A stretch of 64,000 nucleotides of DNA from Pseudomonas nunensis. GTDB lineage: Bacteria > Pseudomonadota > Gammaproteobacteria > Pseudomonadales > Pseudomonadaceae. The DNA lies in the NCBI RefSeq assembly GCF_024296925.1, contig NZ_CP101125.1, positions 7,245,001 through 7,309,000 of the forward strand, read 5' to 3'. The notes beneath the pieces are model-generated. The model was not told where the DNA came from, ran no database searches, and saw nothing but the letters and a program-made list of their open reading frames with translations. Below are positions 19,821 to 31,213 of the stretch, one piece after another (position 1 is the stretch's first letter; the number at the start of each line of letters is the position of its first letter). The position numbers and the translations under genes were made by a program.

Positions 19821-21161
19821 TCAATCCAACCCTAATTTCTTCAGCCTGTAGCGCATCGAACGAAACGACAAATTCAACCGCTGCGCCGCCGCTGTACGGT
19901 TCCAGCGGGTTTCCTCCAGGGCCTGGAGGATCAGTTTGCGTTCGACGTTCTCCAGATAATCTTCCAGATTGTCGATCCGCGTCAGGTCTGGCACACCCGC
20001 TTCAGCGGCGCAGTTGCCTTCGGCCAGGCGCAAGTCCCCGGCTTCGATCTGTTTGTTCTCGCACAAGGTGTGAGCACGTTCGAGCATGTTCTCCAGCTCC
20101 CGCACATTGCCCGGGAAACGGTAGCTTTTCAGTGCTTCAAGGGCTTGCGGATGCAGTTTGGCGGCGGGATATCCGGTGCCGGCGGCCAGGCGCTTGAGCA
20201 CATGGTTGGCCAGTGTCTCGATGTCGTCCCGGCGTTCGCGCAAGGGCGGGACGCGCAACTCGATCACGTTCAAACGGTAATACAAATCCTGGCGAAAACG
20301 TTCGGCGCTGACTTCGGCGTCGAGGTCTTTGTGAGTGGCGCAGAGGATACGTACATCGACCACGGTTTCCTGCTGGCCGCCGACGGCGCGCACGGCTTTC
20401 TCCTGGATCGCCCGCAGCAGCTTGACCTGCATCGCCAACGGCAAATCCGCCACTTCGTCGAGGAACAGAGTGCCGCCATGGGCCGCCTGGAACAGTCCGG
20501 GATTATCTTCAATGGCGCCACTGAAGCTGCCTTTGCGGTGGCCGAAGAATTCGCTTTCCATCAGTTCTGACGGGATTGCCCCGCAGTTGACCGGGATAAA
20601 GGGCCGGCCGGCCCGTGGACCTTGTTCGTGGATCAGGCGCGCGACCAACTCCTTGCCGCTGCCGGATTCGCCGCTGATGTACACCGGGGCCTGGCTGCGG
20701 GCCAGTTTGTCGATTTGTTTACGCAGGTTGCGCATCGGCAATGATTCGCCCAGCAACCGACGATCGATGGCGGTGCTGGCGCCACCCGGAGCAGGCAGAC
20801 GCAGGGCGCTGGTGACCAGTTCCCGCAATCGGGTGAGGTCCACCGGTTTGGTCAGGAAGTCAAAGGCACCGGCCTTGAGGGCGTTGATCGCGGTTTCGAG
20901 GCTACCGTAAGCGGTGATCATCGCCACCGGCACTTGGGGATAACGTTGCTGGATGTGTTGCACCAGTTCCAGGCCCGTGCCGTCGGGCAGGCGCATGTCG
21001 GTCAGGCACAGATCGAATGTTTCCCGGCCCAGCAGCGCCTGGGCTTCGCCAAGGTTGCGGGCACTGAAGGTATCGAGTTTCATCCGTCCCAGGGTGATTT
21101 CCAGGAGTTCGCGGATATCCGGTTCGTCGTCGACGATCAGGACTTTTTGCCGTGGGCTCAT
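19821..21161 (-). CDS. pilR: Sigma-54 response regulator PilR
   Basis: A 446-residue NtrC-class activator of pilA transcription. Domains: receiver (about 1-120; phospho-acceptor in CLTDMRLPDG), AAA+ domain (about 135-370; Walker A GESGSGKE, sigma-54 contact loop GSFSGA instead of GAFTGA) and a Fis-type helix-turn-helix at the end (NRTAAAQRLNLSFRSMRYRL). The start MSPRQKVLIVDDEPDIRE was chosen; the open frame upstream encodes unrelated residues overlapping pilS. It lies 2 bases after pilS. Its expected target, a -24/-12 promoter, precedes pilA at 40.6 kb. Confidence 0.94.
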   Translation of the reverse strand: MSPRQKVLIVDDEPDIRELLEITLGRMKLDTFSARNLGEAQALLGRETFDLCLTDMRLPDGTGLELVQHIQQRYPQVPVAMITAYGSLETAINALKAGAFDFLTKPVDLTRLRELVTSALRLPAPGGASTAIDRRLLGESLPMRNLRKQIDKLARSQAPVYISGESGSGKELVARLIHEQGPRAGRPFIPVNCGAIPSELMESEFFGHRKGSFSGAIEDNPGLFQAAHGGTLFLDEVADLPLAMQVKLLRAIQEKAVRAVGGQQETVVDVRILCATHKDLDAEVSAERFRQDLYYRLNVIELRVPPLRERRDDIETLANHVLKRLAAGTGYPAAKLHPQALEALKSYRFPGNVRELENMLERAHTLCENKQIEAGDLRLAEGNCAAEAGVPDLTRIDNLEDYLENVERKLILQALEETRWNRTAAAQRLNLSFRSMRYRLKKLGLD

Positions 21162-21163
21162 GT

Positions 21164-22753
21164 TCAACTTTGTTTCCGTCCGTGTGCAAAGGTGATGCGA
21201 AAGCAGCCGCCGCCTTGGCGTGGTTTGAAGTCTAGGCGGGCCTGGTTGCTTTCGCACAGCTCACGGGACAGATAAAGCCCCAGGCCAGTGCCCTGGCTAC
21301 TGGTGGTGAAGAAGGGTTCGAACAAGTGCGCCTGCTGGTCCGGCGCCACACCGGGGCCGTTGTCCAGTACTTCGAGGACTGGCAGTTGGCTGTCGGCGTC
21401 GACAAACAGCTCCAGCCAGACCTCGGCCGTTTCATGGATCAAGCTGCTGTGACGCCAGGCATTGCGCAATAAATTGTCGAGAATCTGCGTCAGCTGATTC
21501 GGGTCCATCAACGTTTTGAAGTGGCCCATGCCGATGCGCAGGTGAATTTGCTGGCCTTCGGTCGCGGCCTCGCGGGTTTCAGCGACGTATTGCTCGAGCC
21601 ACGGCTTCAGATCGAGCCGTTGCGGTGCGGTTTGCTGGCGGCGGGACAGTTGCAGGACGTTTTCGATAACCCGATTCATTCGCTGAGAGTGGTCTTGGAT
21701 AATCTGGGTCAGACGCCGATCCGCGCCGTTCAGTTCCTCGGACTCCAGCAGCAACTGCGCGGCATGACTAACGGCGCCCAGCGGATTACGGATCTCGTGG
21801 GCGATCCCGGCGGTCAGGCGACCCAGGGCAGCGAGTTTCAATTGCTGTGCCTGCTGGGCGATCTGGGCGAGGTCTTCGAGAAAGATCAGGGTCTGATGGT
21901 GCGGGCTCTGGTCCAGGGCGATGAAGCTCGGCTGCAGTTCCAGGCCGGAGCGGGCGATCTTCAAGCTCTGAGGGCGCAAGGTCGGGTTGTTGAGCCACAG
22001 TTGCAGGCGCTCGACCAGGATCGGCGAGTATTCATCGATCAGCTGGCCTTCGAGGCGCTCCTGACCCAGCAGTGACAGGGCGCTGTGGTTGGCCAGTTGT
22101 ACCCGCCGCTGCTCATCGAGCACCAGAATCCCGGTGCGCATGCGCTGCAGGATCAGGGCGTTGAGGGCTTCGAGGCTGACGACCTCACTGGCGCGCTGCT
22201 CGGCGAGGTGTTCGCTGACTTCCAGGCGTCGAATCAAACCTTGCACCAGCAACGCGGCGGCAAAGCACAGGGCGCCGAGGGTGCCGGCTTGCAGGTAGTC
22301 ACTGGGGCTGGTGGGGCGGGTGAAGCTGAGCAGGAAGCTCAAGCCGACAATGCCAAGGGCCGCGACCGCCGCAATCAACAGGCCGATACGCCCGCGCAAC
22401 AGGGTGTTGCCGATGGCCACCGACACAATCAGCAAGTTGCCAATGGCGCTGGCCACACCGCCGGCGGCATAGAACAGGCCGCACAGCAGCAAGACGTCGA
22501 CCAGCGTCAGGCTGAACAACTGCGCCGGGCGCCGGGTGTTCTCCAGGAACACCACCAGCAGGATGTTCAGCACCAGGTACAACCAGCTGCCACTGCGCAG
22601 CAGATCGTTATTGGCGAACGTCAGCAACTGGTTGTCCATGTTGCTGGAGATCAACAGCACCAGGGTGATACCGACGCTTAAACGGTAAAAATGATAAAGG
22701 CGCAGCAGTCGCTGGGCCTGTTTGCTGCCGGGGCTGGAGGCCTCAGCGATCAC
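21164..22753 (-). CDS. pilS: Sensor histidine kinase PilS
   Basis: A 529-residue inner-membrane kinase that phosphorylates PilR. It has about six N-terminal transmembrane segments (residues 20-180), a PAS-like domain (about 195-300), the HisKA site AGIAHEIRNPLGAVSHA (His about 320) and a HATPase domain with DNGPGVAP and FTTSSQGTGLGLYLSRE. In P. aeruginosa PilS senses PilA levels in the membrane. The start overlaps the upstream PP0621-like gene by 11 bases, and pilR follows after 2 bases, so the three genes are probably one transcript. Confidence 0.93.
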   Translation of the reverse strand: MIAEASSPGSKQAQRLLRLYHFYRLSVGITLVLLISSNMDNQLLTFANNDLLRSGSWLYLVLNILLVVFLENTRRPAQLFSLTLVDVLLLCGLFYAAGGVASAIGNLLIVSVAIGNTLLRGRIGLLIAAVAALGIVGLSFLLSFTRPTSPSDYLQAGTLGALCFAAALLVQGLIRRLEVSEHLAEQRASEVVSLEALNALILQRMRTGILVLDEQRRVQLANHSALSLLGQERLEGQLIDEYSPILVERLQLWLNNPTLRPQSLKIARSGLELQPSFIALDQSPHHQTLIFLEDLAQIAQQAQQLKLAALGRLTAGIAHEIRNPLGAVSHAAQLLLESEELNGADRRLTQIIQDHSQRMNRVIENVLQLSRRQQTAPQRLDLKPWLEQYVAETREAATEGQQIHLRIGMGHFKTLMDPNQLTQILDNLLRNAWRHSSLIHETAEVWLELFVDADSQLPVLEVLDNGPGVAPDQQAHLFEPFFTTSSQGTGLGLYLSRELCESNQARLDFKPRQGGGCFRITFAHGRKQS

Positions 22754-22976
22754 TTGAGCCCGGGCCTTGCTCGAGGTGAGCCTGGCTGCAATACCACTGT
22801 TGTTGGAGGTTCAGCGCACGGTCGCGCGGCAGGTGCACGCCACAGTGGGCGCAGCGCACCATCGGCGCCGCATCCAGCTCGGCATTGGGGCGAGGCGTGG
22901 AAGCGGATCCCTTGAACTTGCGCCAAAACCATACCGCTGCGGCAATCAGGGCGATCCAGAACAGTAAACGAACCAT
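22743..22976 (-). CDS. PP0621 family small membrane protein
   Basis: A 77-residue protein with one N-terminal transmembrane helix (MVRLLFWIALIAAAVWFWRKF) and a CxxC pair (MVRCAHCGVHLPRDRAL) followed by YCSQAH, a treble-clef-like metal-binding pattern. It matches the PP0621 family known from Pseudomonas, whose function is not established. It precedes and overlaps pilS by 11 bases, suggesting coupling with the pilus sensor, but this association is inferred from position. Confidence 0.78.
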   Translation of the reverse strand: MVRLLFWIALIAAAVWFWRKFKGSASTPRPNAELDAAPMVRCAHCGVHLPRDRALNLQQQWYCSQAHLEQGPGSSDR

Positions 22977-23054
22977 GGCGGGCTGCTTTTCGAATGATGA
23001 TCAGGCAGTTTAGCCAAGGACATGTCAGGCGCACAGCGTAATAAATCGCGGCAA

Positions 23055-23086
23055 TAAAAAAGGGAGACTCAAGAGTCTCCCTTTTT
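23055..23086 (-). terminator. Terminator of bamD
   Basis: Perfect GGGAGACTC / GAGTCTCCC stem with a two-base centre and flanking A and T runs. It closes bamD on the minus strand. Confidence 0.8.
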
Positions 23087-23101
23087 GCACAGCCTGTGGG
23101 G

Positions 23102-24124
23102 TTAGTCGAACACACCAAAGGTCATGTAGCTGAACCACGAACGGTCGCCGTTGTTGCCTTCCGCTTCGTGTTGCTCTTCCTCGATCACGTCGCCGTTTTC
23201 GTCTCTAGGCTTGAGATCGTTCGGAATCGCGTCTTTCGCGTCCTGGAACTGCTTCTGCACGTCCTGGTTGGCGCGGGTTTCACCCGGTGGCAGCGGCGGA
23301 CTGGATTCGATCAGGCCCAGGGTGGCCTTGCTCAGCCACGAACGGTTATCCGCTTCGTCGACCGATGGTCTGAACTGACCGTCCACCAGGCTTGGGTGGT
23401 TCGGGTAGTTGAGCTTCAGGGTTTCGAGGCTGGTTTCGGCCAATTCGTCCAGGTGCAGACGCTGGTAGGACTCGACCATCACCGCCAGGCCGTCACCGAC
23501 CGATGGGGTTTCCTGGAAGTTTTCCACCACATAACGACCACGGTTCGCGGCGGCGACGTAAGCCTGACGGGTCAGGTAGTAGTCGGCGACGTGAATCTCG
23601 TAGGAGGCCAGCAGGTTGCGCAGATAAATCATGCGCTGTTTGGCATCCGGAGAGTAGCGGCTGTTCGGGTAGCGGCTGGTCAGCTGGGCGAACTCGTTGT
23701 ACGAGTCGCGGGCAGCGCCCGGGTCACGCTTGGTCATATCCAGCGGCAGGAAGCGCGCCAGCAGGCCGACGTCCTGGTCGAAGGAGGTCAGACCCTTGAG
23801 GTAATACGCGTAATCCACGTTCGGATGCTGTGGGTGCAAACGAATGAAACGCTCAGCGGCAGACTTGGCAGCCTCAGGCTCGGCGTTCTTGTAGTTGGCG
23901 TAGATGAGCTCGAGTTGAGCCTGATCAGCATAGCGCCCGAACGGATAACGCGACTCCAGCGCCTTCAGCTTGGCTGTGGCGGCGGTGTAGCTATTGTTGT
24001 CCAGATCGGTCTGAGCCTGCTGGTACAGCTCGACCTCGCTCAGGTTTTCGTCGACGACTTCCTTCGATGAGCAAGCAGCGGTCAATGCGAGGATGGCGAT
24101 CAGCAGCAGGTGTTTCACTTGCAT
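23102..24124 (-). CDS. bamD: Outer membrane protein assembly factor BamD (ComL)
   Basis: An essential lipoprotein of the BAM complex that folds proteins into the outer membrane. The 340-residue product starts [20 protein letters not shown], a lipoprotein signal with lipobox LTAAC and the lipidated Cys at 18, a substrate for LspA in this window. Tetratricopeptide repeats follow ([32 protein letters not shown]). The open frame extends 51 codons upstream without the lipoprotein leader. The acidic C-terminal tail of about 90 residues is longer than in E. coli but common in Pseudomonas. It is divergent from rluD. Confidence 0.95.
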   Translation of the reverse strand: MQVKHLLLIAILALTAACSSKEVVDENLSEVELYQQAQTDLDNNSYTAATAKLKALESRYPFGRYADQAQLELIYANYKNAEPEAAKSAAERFIRLHPQHPNVDYAYYLKGLTSFDQDVGLLARFLPLDMTKRDPGAARDSYNEFAQLTSRYPNSRYSPDAKQRMIYLRNLLASYEIHVADYYLTRQAYVAAANRGRYVVENFQETPSVGDGLAVMVESYQRLHLDELAETSLETLKLNYPNHPSLVDGQFRPSVDEADNRSWLSKATLGLIESSPPLPPGETRANQDVQKQFQDAKDAIPNDLKPRDENGDVIEEEQHEAEGNNGDRSWFSYMTFGVFD

Positions 24125-24275
24125 GGCGGCTTGCGTCCCTATGACGGCCGCTGTCTTGGGCGGGGCCGTCCTGTTATGATGAGCGCCCCGTTGAATAGCC
24201 TCGGGGCAAAAGACGCCGTATTTAACCACAAGCGCGCAGCCGAAACCAAAGGCTGTGCCGACGCCTAGTCTGAGC

Positions 24276-25238
24276 ATGTCCGATAAAATTGAACTTCGCG
24301 CAGAGGTGCCGTCCGAATTGGGCGGCCAACGCCTCGATCAAGTCGCCGCACAATTATTCGCTGAGCACTCGCGCTCGCGCCTTTCCGCCTGGATCAAAGA
24401 CGGCCGCCTGACTGTGGATGGGGCGGTTATCCGCCCGCGAGACATCGTTCATGGTGGTGCCATTCTTGAACTCACTGCCGAGCAGGAAGCTCAGGGCGAA
24501 TGGATCGCTCAGGACATCGAGCTGGACATCGTCTACGAAGACGACGACATCCTGGTGATCAACAAGCCTGCGGGCCTGGTGGTGCATCCGGCTGCGGGCC
24601 ACGCTGATGGGACCTTGCTCAACGCCTTGCTGCACCATGTGCCGGACATCGTCAATGTGCCCCGCGCCGGTATCGTGCATCGCCTGGACAAGGACACCAC
24701 CGGTCTGATGGTGGTGGCCAAGACCATTCAAGCGCAGACGCAACTGGTTACACAGTTGCAGAGCCGCAGCGTCAGCCGGATCTACGAGTGCATCGTGATC
24801 GGCGTAGTGACGGCCGGTGGCAAGATCAACGCGCCGATCGGTCGTCACGGCCAGCAACGCCAGCGCATGGCGGTGATGGAAGGTGGCAAGCAAGCCGTCA
24901 GCCACTATCGCGTGCTCGAGCGTTTCCGCTCCCACACCCACGTGCGGGTGAAGCTGGAAACCGGTCGTACGCACCAGATTCGCGTGCACATGGCCCACAT
25001 CAACTACCCGTTGGTCGGAGATCCTGCCTACGGCGGTCGTTTCCGCATTCCGCCGGCAGCCAGTGTGACCATGGTCGAATCGTTGAAGGCGTTTCCGCGT
25101 CAGGCACTGCACGCGCGGTTCCTGGAGCTGGATCATCCGACCACCGGTAAGCGCATGAGCTGGGAATCGCCACTGCCAGACGATTTCGTCTGGTTGCTGA
25201 CCCTGCTCAAGCAAGACCGTGAGGCGTTCATCGGATGA
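24276..25238 (+). CDS. rluD: 23S rRNA pseudouridine synthase RluD
   Basis: Makes pseudouridines in helix 69 of 23S rRNA (1911/1915/1917, E. coli numbering). The 320-residue product has an N-terminal S4 RNA-binding domain (about 15-75; [21 protein letters not shown]) and an RluA-type catalytic domain with the signature [10 protein letters not shown] (catalytic Asp about 138). The start [11 protein letters not shown] at 24276 was preferred to an upstream ATG at 24255. The next gene, pgeF, overlaps its end by 4 bases, the widespread rluD-yfiH pair. Confidence 0.95.
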   Translation: MSDKIELRAEVPSELGGQRLDQVAAQLFAEHSRSRLSAWIKDGRLTVDGAVIRPRDIVHGGAILELTAEQEAQGEWIAQDIELDIVYEDDDILVINKPAGLVVHPAAGHADGTLLNALLHHVPDIVNVPRAGIVHRLDKDTTGLMVVAKTIQAQTQLVTQLQSRSVSRIYECIVIGVVTAGGKINAPIGRHGQQRQRMAVMEGGKQAVSHYRVLERFRSHTHVRVKLETGRTHQIRVHMAHINYPLVGDPAYGGRFRIPPAASVTMVESLKAFPRQALHARFLELDHPTTGKRMSWESPLPDDFVWLLTLLKQDREAFIG

Positions 25239-25960
25239 GTGACTGGCTGATTCCCGACTGGCCTGCGCCTGCCGGGGTGAAAGCCTGCGTTACCACCCGT
25301 GCGGGCGGCGTCAGTCTGGCGCCGTTCGACAGCCTCAACCTCGGCGATCACGTCGATGACAGCCCCGAAGCCGTGGCCGAAAATCGCCGCCGCCTCACCG
25401 ATCATTTCGCTATTCAACCGGCCTGGCTGCAACAGGTTCACGGCATTGTCGTGGCTCATGCAGACCCGAGTCAGGTCGTCACGGCCGACGCCAGTTGGAC
25501 GCAAACCCCCGGCATCGCCTGTGCGGCGATGACTGCCGACTGCCTGCCCGCATTATTTTGCGACCGTGCCGGCACTCGTGTTGCGGCGGCCCATGCCGGT
25601 TGGCGTGGATTGGCTGCAGGTGTGCTGGAGGCGACTCTCGACACTTTGGCCGTGGCGCCGGAAGACGTATTGGTCTGGCTCGGCCCGGCCATCGGTCCGC
25701 AAGCCTTTGAAGTCGGCCCGGAAGTCCGGGAAGTCTTCATTCAGCAACTGCCTGAAGCGGCCAAAGCCTTCGTCCCGAGCCAGAACGCCGGCAAGTTCAT
25801 GGCCGACATCTATGAGCTGGCGCGTTTACGCCTTGCGGCCCGTGGTGTCACCGCTGTTTATGGTGGCGGTTTCTGCACCGTGACCGATCCTCGCTTCTTT
25901 TCTTACCGCCGCAGTCCACGCACTGGTCGGTTTGCCTCCCTGATCTGGCTCGAACGCTAG
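25235..25960 (+). CDS. pgeF: Peptidoglycan editing factor PgeF (multicopper oxidase-fold, YfiH family)
   Basis: A 241-residue YfiH/DUF152 protein. In E. coli the family member prevents misincorporation of serine into peptidoglycan by acting on UDP-MurNAc-L-Ser; some homologues have laccase or purine nucleoside phosphorylase activity. Metal and active-site residues are visible in QQVHGIVV, MTADCLPALFCD and AAAHAGWRGLAAGVLE. It overlaps rluD by 4 bases (ATGA). Confidence 0.92.
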   Translation: MSDWLIPDWPAPAGVKACVTTRAGGVSLAPFDSLNLGDHVDDSPEAVAENRRRLTDHFAIQPAWLQQVHGIVVAHADPSQVVTADASWTQTPGIACAAMTADCLPALFCDRAGTRVAAAHAGWRGLAAGVLEATLDTLAVAPEDVLVWLGPAIGPQAFEVGPEVREVFIQQLPEAAKAFVPSQNAGKFMADIYELARLRLAARGVTAVYGGGFCTVTDPRFFSYRRSPRTGRFASLIWLER

Positions 25961-25990
25961 ACTTCCCTGATCTACATCAACTGTACGACG

Positions 25991-26020
25991 CTTGAAACTC
26001 CCAGAATCGACCGCATCTAT
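25991..26020 (+). promoter_or_regulatory. Sigma-32 (RpoH) promoter of clpB
   Basis: CTTGAAA at 25991-25997 and CCGCATCTAT at 26011-26020, separated by 13 bases, closely match the heat-shock consensus CTTGAA-N13-15-CCCCATnTA. It lies 71 bases upstream of clpB. Confidence 0.75.
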
Positions 26021-26091
26021 AACGGTATCTGGCAGGTTTCTTCATTCAGGATGGTTTCTTAGGTCCGGCCTGCTCAAAAGGAAGGTGACCC

Positions 26092-28656
26092 ATGCGTATA
26101 GACCGTTTAACCAGTAAATTGCAGTTAGCCCTCTCCGACGCCCAATCCCTGGCCGTCGGCCTCGATCATCCGGGCATTGAACCGGCGCACTTGATGCAAG
26201 CGATGCTTGAACAACAGGGTGGTTCGATCAAACCTCTGTTGATGCAAGTGGGCTTTGACGTCAACAGCCTGCGCAAAGAGCTGACCAAAGAGCTCGATCA
26301 ACTGCCGAAAATCCAGAACCCGACCGGCGACGTCAATATGTCGCAGGATCTGGCGCGTCTGCTCAATCAGGCCGATCGCCTGGCCCAGCAGAAGGGTGAT
26401 CAATTTATCTCCAGCGAGCTGGTGTTGCTCGCCGCCATGGATGACAACAGCAAGCTTGGCAAGCTGTTGCTCGGCCAGGGCGTGAGCAAGAAAGCCCTGG
26501 AAAACGCGATCAACAACCTGCGTGGCGGCGAAGCGGTCAACGACGCCAACCACGAAGAGTCGCGTCAGGCGCTGGATAAATACACCGTCGACCTGACCAA
26601 GCGCGCCGAAGAAGGCAAGCTCGATCCGGTGATCGGCCGTGACGATGAAATTCGCCGGACCATTCAGGTCCTGCAACGCCGTACCAAGAACAACCCGGTG
26701 CTGATCGGTGAGCCTGGCGTGGGTAAAACCGCCATCGCCGAAGGCCTGGCCCAGCGCATCATCAACGGCGAAGTGCCGGATGGCCTCAAGGGCAAACGCC
26801 TGTTGTCCCTGGACATGGGCTCGCTGATTGCCGGTGCCAAGTATCGCGGTGAGTTTGAAGAGCGCCTTAAATCCCTGCTCAATGAACTGTCGAAGCAGGA
26901 AGGGCAGATCATTCTGTTTATCGACGAACTGCACACCATGGTCGGCGCCGGCAAAGGCGAAGGCTCGATGGACGCCGGCAATATGCTCAAGCCGGCATTG
27001 GCACGCGGCGAACTGCACTGCGTTGGCGCAACCACGCTCAACGAGTACCGCCAATATATAGAGAAGGACGCGGCCCTCGAGCGGCGATTCCAGAAAGTGC
27101 TGGTGGAAGAGCCGAGCGAAGAAGACACCATCGCGATCCTGCGTGGCCTCAAAGAGCGTTATGAGGTTCACCACAAAGTAGCGATCACCGACGGCGCGAT
27201 CATTGCGGCGGCCAAACTCAGCCATCGCTACATCACCGACCGTCAGTTGCCGGACAAGGCCATCGACCTGATCGACGAAGCCGCCAGCCGCATCCGCATG
27301 GAGATCGACTCCAAGCCGGAAGTGCTCGATCGTCTGGAGCGTCGCCTGATCCAGTTGAAGGTGGAATCCCAGGCGCTGAAGAAAGAAAGTGACGACGCGG
27401 CGAAGAAACGCCTGGAAAAACTCCAGGAAGAAATCGTTCGCCTAGAACGTGAGTATTCGGACCTCGAGGAAATCTGGAATTCGGAGAAAGCCGAAGTCCA
27501 GGGGTCGGCGCAGATCCAGCAGAAAATCGAACAGTCCCGTCAGGAACTGGAAGCCGCCCGCCGCAAAGGCGACCTGAACCGCATGGCCGAGCTGCAATAC
27601 GGGATCATCCCGGACCTGGAGCGCAGCCTGCAAATGGTCGACCAGCACGGCAAAAGCGAGAACCAGTTGCTGCGCAGCAAGGTGACTGAAGAAGAGATCG
27701 CGGAAGTCGTGTCGAAATGGACCGGCATCCCTGTGTCGAAAATGCTCGAAGGCGAGCGCGACAAGCTGATGAAGATGGAAAGCCTGTTGCACCAGCGTGT
27801 AATCGGCCAGAACGAAGCGGTGATCGCGGTTTCCAACGCGGTGCGGCGTTCGCGGGCCGGGTTGTCCGACCCGAACCGTCCGAGCGGTTCGTTCATGTTC
27901 CTCGGCCCGACCGGCGTCGGTAAAACCGAGCTGTGCAAGGCGCTAGCCGAATTCCTCTTTGATACTGAGGAGGCGATGATTCGCATCGACATGTCCGAGT
28001 TCATGGAGAAACATTCCGTGGCCCGACTGATCGGCGCACCACCAGGCTACGTAGGCTATGAAGAGGGCGGTTACCTGACCGAGGCGGTGCGTCGCAAGCC
28101 TTATTCGGTGATCCTCCTGGACGAGGTCGAGAAGGCCCACCCGGACGTGTTCAACATCTTGCTGCAAGTGCTGGAAGATGGCCGATTGACCGACAGCCAT
28201 GGCCGCACGGTGGATTTCAAGAACACCGTGATTGTCATGACCTCCAACCTCGGTTCGGTGCAGATCCAGGAACTGGTGGGTGATCGTGAAGCGCAACGTG
28301 CAGCGGTGATGGATGCGATTTCCACGCACTTCCGGCCGGAGTTCATCAACCGGGTCGACGAAGTGGTGATCTTCGAGCCGCTGGCCCGGGATCAGATCGC
28401 CGGCATCACCGAGATCCAGTTGGGTCGCCTGCGCAGTCGCCTGACCGAGCGCGAGCTGAAACTGGAGCTCAGCCCTGAGGCGATGGATAAGTTGATCGCC
28501 GTCGGCTACGACCCGGTGTATGGCGCACGGCCGCTCAAACGAGCGATCCAGCGCTGGATCGAGAACCCGCTGGCACAGCTGATTCTGTCCGGGCGATTCA
28601 TGCCAGGCGAGACCGCTGTCGGCCGTGTGGAAAACGACGAAATCGTTTTCGACTGA
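26092..28656 (+). CDS. clpB: ATP-dependent disaggregase ClpB
   Basis: A hexameric AAA+ chaperone that rescues aggregated proteins with DnaK. The 854-residue product has the Clp N domain (1-145), AAA1 with Walker [14 protein letters not shown] (about 203), the coiled-coil middle domain (about 400-530; [16 protein letters not shown]) and AAA2 with [14 protein letters not shown] (about 605), plus the C-terminal oligomerisation part. A sigma-32 promoter lies directly upstream and a strong terminator downstream, so it is a single heat-shock transcription unit. A Shine-Dalgarno GGAAGG precedes the ATG. Confidence 0.98.
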   Translation: MRIDRLTSKLQLALSDAQSLAVGLDHPGIEPAHLMQAMLEQQGGSIKPLLMQVGFDVNSLRKELTKELDQLPKIQNPTGDVNMSQDLARLLNQADRLAQQKGDQFISSELVLLAAMDDNSKLGKLLLGQGVSKKALENAINNLRGGEAVNDANHEESRQALDKYTVDLTKRAEEGKLDPVIGRDDEIRRTIQVLQRRTKNNPVLIGEPGVGKTAIAEGLAQRIINGEVPDGLKGKRLLSLDMGSLIAGAKYRGEFEERLKSLLNELSKQEGQIILFIDELHTMVGAGKGEGSMDAGNMLKPALARGELHCVGATTLNEYRQYIEKDAALERRFQKVLVEEPSEEDTIAILRGLKERYEVHHKVAITDGAIIAAAKLSHRYITDRQLPDKAIDLIDEAASRIRMEIDSKPEVLDRLERRLIQLKVESQALKKESDDAAKKRLEKLQEEIVRLEREYSDLEEIWNSEKAEVQGSAQIQQKIEQSRQELEAARRKGDLNRMAELQYGIIPDLERSLQMVDQHGKSENQLLRSKVTEEEIAEVVSKWTGIPVSKMLEGERDKLMKMESLLHQRVIGQNEAVIAVSNAVRRSRAGLSDPNRPSGSFMFLGPTGVGKTELCKALAEFLFDTEEAMIRIDMSEFMEKHSVARLIGAPPGYVGYEEGGYLTEAVRRKPYSVILLDEVEKAHPDVFNILLQVLEDGRLTDSHGRTVDFKNTVIVMTSNLGSVQIQELVGDREAQRAAVMDAISTHFRPEFINRVDEVVIFEPLARDQIAGITEIQLGRLRSRLTERELKLELSPEAMDKLIAVGYDPVYGARPLKRAIQRWIENPLAQLILSGRFMPGETAVGRVENDEIVFD

Positions 28657-28679
28657 GGCGTAATGCCAGTGAAATAAAG

Positions 28680-28708
28680 AAGGCCTCGCATTGCGAGGCC
28701 TTTTTTTC
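28680..28708 (+). terminator. Terminator of clpB
   Basis: AGGCCTCGCA / TGCGAGGCCT stem followed by seven T. The bases from here to the tRNA promoter at 28841 hold no gene I can recognise. Confidence 0.85.
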
Positions 28709-28840
28709 GCCAGGCTGTTGAACTCAAAGGAAAAGGCTTGTAAAGTGCGCCCCGCAGTAAGTCACCCGGAAGGGTTTCTGCTCCCCAAGCGGAAATCTGA
28801 AATAAGTTGCAAATCATTAACTTGAATGCAATTTAGGGGG

Positions 28841-28868
28841 TTGACAGAGGTGCTTAAGATTGTAGAAT
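28841..28868 (+). promoter_or_regulatory. Promoter of the tRNA cluster
   Basis: Consensus TTGACA (28841-28846), 16 bases, then TAGAAT (28863-28868), followed by a GC-rich discriminator (AGCGCGCC) typical of stringently controlled stable RNA promoters. Confidence 0.75.
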
Positions 28869-28954
28869 AGCGCGCCTCAGACACACGAACGCAGCGATGC
28901 GAACGGGTCGAAGAGACGCAGTAAGCTTCACCGTTGTAAATTGAAATATGTAGT

Positions 28955-29030
28955 TCCGTGATAGCTCAGTCGGTAGAGCAAATGACTGTTAATCATTGGG
29001 TCCCAGGTTCGAGTCCTGGTCACGGAGCCA
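28955..29030 (+). tRNA. tRNA-Asn (GTT)
   Basis: A 76-base cloverleaf with acceptor stem TCCGTGA/TCACGGA, encoded CCA, T arm GGTTCGAGTCC and anticodon loop CTGTTAA (anticodon GTT at 28988-28990). It is the first gene of the tRNA cluster, 86 bases after the promoter. Confidence 0.97.
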
Positions 29031-29039
29031 ATTTCAAAC

Positions 29040-29116
29040 CGGGGTATAGCGCAGTCCGGTAGCGCGCCTGCTTTGGGAGCAGGATGTCAGGAGTTCGAAT
29101 CCCCTTACCCCGACCA
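29040..29116 (+). tRNA. tRNA-Pro (TGG), copy 1
   Basis: A 77-base cloverleaf with acceptor CGGGGTA/TACCCCG, encoded CCA and anticodon loop TTTGGGA (anticodon TGG). It lies 9 bases after tRNA-Asn and is identical to a second copy at 29294-29370. Confidence 0.97.
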
Positions 29117-29121
29117 TTTTT

Positions 29122-29197
29122 GGGTCGTTAGCTCAGTTGGTAGAGCAGTTGGCTTTTAACCAATTGGTCGTAGGTTCGAATCCCACACGACCCACCA
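29122..29197 (+). tRNA. tRNA-Lys (TTT)
   Basis: A 76-base cloverleaf with acceptor GGGTCGT/ACGACCC, encoded CCA and anticodon loop CTTTTAA (anticodon TTT). It follows tRNA-Pro copy 1 by 5 bases. Confidence 0.97.
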
Positions 29198-29261
29198 TTT
29201 TTGAAACCAGTTAACGCTGGGGTCAGATCTTAAGATCAGAGGCCAAAAGCGCTGATCGAAG

Positions 29262-29290
29262 AAGGCGACTTGTGAAGGTCGCCTTTTTTT
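29262..29290 (+). terminator. Terminator after tRNA-Lys
   Basis: AAGGCGAC / GTCGCCTT hairpin followed by a T run. It ends the Asn-Pro-Lys transcript three bases before the second tRNA-Pro, so that copy may need its own promoter or read-through. Confidence 0.75.
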
Positions 29291-29293
29291 TAC

Positions 29294-29370
29294 CGGGGTA
29301 TAGCGCAGTCCGGTAGCGCGCCTGCTTTGGGAGCAGGATGTCAGGAGTTCGAATCCCCTTACCCCGACCA
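29294..29370 (+). tRNA. tRNA-Pro (TGG), copy 2
   Basis: Identical over all 77 bases to the copy at 29040-29116. It sits directly after a terminator and before another, without an obvious own promoter. Confidence 0.95.
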
Positions 29371-29374
29371 TATT

Positions 29375-29410
29375 AAAAATCCTCGTATCGAAAGATACGG
29401 GGATTTTTTT
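29375..29410 (+). terminator. Terminator after second tRNA-Pro
   Basis: A CGTATC-GAAA-GATACG stem extended by AAAATCC / GGATTTT, followed by T residues. Confidence 0.75.
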
Positions 29411-29505
29411 GTCTTCGAAAAAGTGCAATCCCTCTTCAAGTCATCATACAACTTGCCGATAACGAGCGAACGGGGCGCATACAGCGCGTCCATTTCCAGC
29501 CATAA

Positions 29506-31149
<1,644 letters not shown>

Positions 31150-31163
31150 ATCTGTCAGGCACA

Positions 31164-31204
31164 AAAAAGCCGCGCTTCCCGTCGAGGGATGCGCGGCTTG
31201 TTTG
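31164..31204. terminator. Bidirectional terminator between chemoreceptor and EF-hand gene
   Basis: AAGCCGCGC / GCGCGGCTT stem with AAAAAA on the left and TTGTTTGTT on the right. It serves both convergent genes and is stronger on the minus strand. Confidence 0.75.
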
Positions 31205-31213
31205 TTCTGAGGC

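Noticed and set aside
28955..29370. Possible integration site at the tRNA cluster
   Set aside because: The repeated sequence is a full tRNA-Pro gene rather than a short att repeat, and there is no integrase or foreign gene between or beside the copies.
29156..29428. 90-codon minus-strand frame over tRNA-Lys and tRNA-Pro
   Set aside because: It reads antisense through tRNA genes and gives the familiar spurious product GVRGFELLTSCSQSRRATG seen in many bacterial annotations.
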